Shown in pieces: positions 62,237 to 64,000 of a stretch of 64,000 nucleotides of DNA. A model generated the notes under the pieces. It did not search any database, was not told the DNA's origin, and saw only the letters and a list, made by a program, of their open reading frames with translations. Every line of letters begins with the position of its first letter. The stretch's first letter is position 1. The stretch is from Vulcanimicrobiota bacterium. GTDB taxonomy: Bacteria > Vulcanimicrobiota > Xenobia > Xenobiales > JADMJV01. A program made the position numbers and the translations under genes. The stretch lies in NCBI GenBank assembly GCA_019637395.1, contig JAHBVR010000009.1, positions 124,001 through 188,000 on the forward strand. Reading direction: 5' to 3'.

Positions 62237-63163
62237 TTAGAGGGGAACTGGATGTTGTTCCAGCATGCGCTGGAGGATGGCTTCGGCCTGCTCAAAACCT
62301 CCGGCCCCGACCAGACGGTGGGCCAAAGTGGGCACGACCATATGTTGAATGTCGTCAGGAATTACGTAATCACGGCCTTGCAGGGCCGCCCAGGCCAGGC
62401 TGGAGCGATACAGCGCCAGCGAACCGCGCGGGCTGGCGCCCAGGCGCACCCCGGCCTGGCGCCGGGTAGCCTGGACCAGCTCGACCAGGAACTTGCGCAG
62501 CTTGGGTTCAAAGCGAATCTTCGGCAGGCTCTCCTTTAAAGCTTGCAGTTGATCGGCCGTAACCAGCGGTTGCAGACGGTCCACAGTTCCTTCCTGAGCA
62601 TGGGTCTCGAGCATCTGCACCTCCGAATCCAGGTCGGGGTAGCCCAGGTGCAGACGCACCAGGAAACGGTCCAATTGCGCCTCGGGAAGCGGAAAAGTAC
62701 CTTCGAATTCGACCGGGTTCTGAGTGGCCAGCACCAGAAAGGGCCGGGGCATTGGATAGGTCTGGCCGTCTACGGTGGCCTGGCGCTCTTCCATACATTC
62801 GAGCAGGGCCGACTGCGTTTTGGGAGTGGCCCGGTTGATCTCGTCAGCCAGAACCACCTGGTGATGAATGGGACCGGGCCGAAAACGAAATTCTCCCTGA
62901 CCGGGATGAAAAACGCTGACCCCCACCAGGTCGCCGGGCAGCAGGTCGGGGGTGCACTGCACGCGGGCGAAGCTACAGTCGAGACTGCGCGCGATGGCCC
63001 GGCTCAACATAGTTTTGCCCACTCCGGGAACGTCATCTACCAGCAGATGGCCTTCGCAGAGCAGAGCCACCGCCACCAACTGCACAGCCTGGCGCTTTCC
63101 GAGAATGACCTGTTCGACCTGATCGCAGAGCTTTTGGCCAAACTCCTGAACCGTCGCGGGCAA
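62237..63163 (-). CDS. MoxR-family AAA+ ATPase
   Basis: The product has 308 residues. The Walker A is DVPGVGKT (near residue 42), Walker B LADEINRA, and the sensor region ATQNPVEFEGTFPLPEAQLDRF, cited by its core ATQNPVEFEG, is a MoxR hallmark. MoxR proteins act as chaperones for partner VWA-domain proteins. No VWA gene is within the window. The start is TTG at 63163, just after the stop of the phosphoesterase gene. Confidence 0.93.
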   Translation of the reverse strand: MPATVQEFGQKLCDQVEQVILGKRQAVQLVAVALLCEGHLLVDDVPGVGKTMLSRAIARSLDCSFARVQCTPDLLPGDLVGVSVFHPGQGEFRFRPGPIHHQVVLADEINRATPKTQSALLECMEERQATVDGQTYPMPRPFLVLATQNPVEFEGTFPLPEAQLDRFLVRLHLGYPDLDSEVQMLETHAQEGTVDRLQPLVTADQLQALKESLPKIRFEPKLRKFLVELVQATRRQAGVRLGASPRGSLALYRSSLAWAALQGRDYVIPDDIQHMVVPTLAHRLVGAGGFEQAEAILQRMLEQHPVPL

Positions 63164-63164
63164 C

Positions 63165-64000
63165 CTAACGTCCTAGTGAAACGTCCCGCAGCGGCGCGCT
63201 GGAAGCGTTTTCCGTGGGCTGATAGGTCTGAATCAGCGCCTCGCTCCCAGGGTAGGCATGCAGGTCGATGTTGATGACCCGACCCCCGTGCGCAATCACC
63301 GGCTTACCGTCGTGAGGCAGCGGAGTATGGCCGACCACCAGGCCTTCCACCGCCATGCCCAGCAGCATCTCGTCAATCTCTTCGGAACTGAAAGGAGCGG
63401 TGCGCGAGCCCGTGCAGTAGTCGAAACCCCAGACCTTGCGGCTCCACAGGAAGGCCTCCTTGGCGCGCCGGTAGCCCGACTCGGGCAGGGCCACGATCTC
63501 TTCGATGGGACGCCAAAACTCGCGGTAGTCGGGGACAGTATGGGCAAACAACCGATTGTTGACGACCACGCCCAGGCGCAAATACTGGCGCAAAAAGGCG
63601 CCCATCTCGCCGTCCATCTCCTCTTTCCATTTGGCCAGACCCTCGTAGCCCTGGATGGTGGCCTGGCCGCCCTGAACGTACCAATTTAGAAATTTCAAAA
63701 CTCTTTCAACTTGACCGGGGCCGAGGCCTAAAGCCTGAATGGCGTGCTTGACCTGAATGCTGTGGCCCATGTTGGTGAGAAACTCGTCGAGGCGCTCGAC
63801 TTCCAGGAAAGAGAAGATTTGATGGGCTTCCAACATCATCTCGTCGTGGTTGCCCAGGATGGTGTAAAGATTGCTCTTGAAGCCGGGAACGGTCAGACGC
63901 AATTGTTCCAACTCGCGATGCAGGGCGTAGAGAAGCTCGAGAATTTTACGGGAGCCGCGCGGCCACTCGTCGTCGGGACCTTCGAGCGGTTCGTTGCGCC
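63165..64000 (-). CDS. Metallophosphoesterase (calcineurin-like), 5'-truncated by the window
   Basis: The frame is open to the window edge, so the N-terminus is missing. The visible 278 residues include a metallophosphoesterase motif LGNHDEMM, and VVGHTPLPHDGKPVIAHGG, with its metal-ligand His, followed by VINIDLHAYPG. The GD motif of the N-terminus should lie outside the window. The intervening region is long and helical. It is probably a Ser/Thr-type or cyclic-nucleotide-type phosphoesterase, but the substrate is unknown. It is upstream of MoxR by one base and likely in the same operon. Confidence 0.85.
   Translation of the reverse strand, partial: RNEPLEGPDDEWPRGSRKILELLYALHRELEQLRLTVPGFKSNLYTILGNHDEMMLEAHQIFSFLEVERLDEFLTNMGHSIQVKHAIQALGLGPGQVERVLKFLNWYVQGGQATIQGYEGLAKWKEEMDGEMGAFLRQYLRLGVVVNNRLFAHTVPDYREFWRPIEEIVALPESGYRRAKEAFLWSRKVWGFDYCTGSRTAPFSSEEIDEMLLGMAVEGLVVGHTPLPHDGKPVIAHGGRVINIDLHAYPGSEALIQTYQPTENASSAPLRDVSLGR

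Overview
The window is a gene-dense, high-GC bacterial chromosome segment. There is no stretch over 300 bases without a gene, and many genes overlap by 1-20 bases (ATGA, TAATG and TGATG junctions). I found no rRNA, tRNA, CRISPR array, prophage or insertion sequence. The lineage cannot be fixed from sequence alone. The gene set mixes traits: a rod-shape (mre) operon, E. coli-type aceE/aceF/lpd, bd-type quinol oxidase, and several genes best known from Actinobacteria or other F420-using, inositol-using phyla (a Ddn-like F420 nitroreductase, actinobacterial-type inositol-3-phosphate synthase, an MshA-like glycosyltransferase, a tandem-GNAT protein). A deep-branching, poorly cultured high-GC phylum is a reasonable guess, but only a guess.

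Layout. 1-5.5 kb: end of an unknown gene, lysS, alr, a Uma2 nuclease-fold gene, a YkgJ-type Cys-cluster gene and a membrane-ankyrin gene. 5.5-11.7 kb (minus): a cell-shape operon, mreB-like / mreB-mreC fusion / mreD / mrdA (PBP2) / rodA. 11.9-17.7 kb (minus): a tightly overlapping operon of a coiled-coil protein, an unknown protein, an AAA+ ATPase, a GHKL (Hsp90-like) ATPase and a thioesterase. 17.8-22.6 kb (plus): rluB-like, dnaG, rpoD and a secreted protein. 22.6-25.5 kb: a HIT-DUF924 fusion, a methyltransferase and an HI0933-type flavoprotein. 25.5-29.2 kb: a decayed VapBC locus, two divergent citrate synthases around a palindromic spacer, the Ddn-like gene and an intact toxin-antitoxin pair. 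29.2-35.0 kb (minus): aceE-aceF-lpd.

35-44.8 kb holds mostly exported or envelope proteins of uncertain role (PEGA, TPR, beta-propeller, GIN/DUF2807, alpha/beta hydrolase). Among them is a thioredoxin-like gene with an in-frame TGA directly after a Cys codon, which looks like a selenoprotein (Cys-Sec). 44.8-47.2 kb: cydAB. 47.3-50.0 kb: an S51-like peptidase with a CysS-type tail and an MFS transporter. 50.0-55.9 kb: an inositol-centred cluster (GINT1-like glycosyltransferase domain, ino1, MshA-like glycosyltransferase, two acyltransferase genes, inositol-monophosphatase family) interrupted by a dead VapBC locus. 55.8-64 kb: an unknown glycine-zipper protein, tyrA (chorismate mutase-prephenate dehydrogenase), a secreted-looking NlpC/CHAP-like protein, two HAD phosphatases, gltX, a MoxR ATPase and a partial metallophosphoesterase.

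Most notable: (1) an MreB-MreC fusion next to a second divergent MreB, whose ATPase motifs are degenerate in complementary ways; (2) a four-gene two-ATPase operon of no recognised system; (3) a probable new selenoprotein; (4) a mycothiol-like or inositol-glycoconjugate gene cluster; (5) three toxin-antitoxin loci in three stages of decay.
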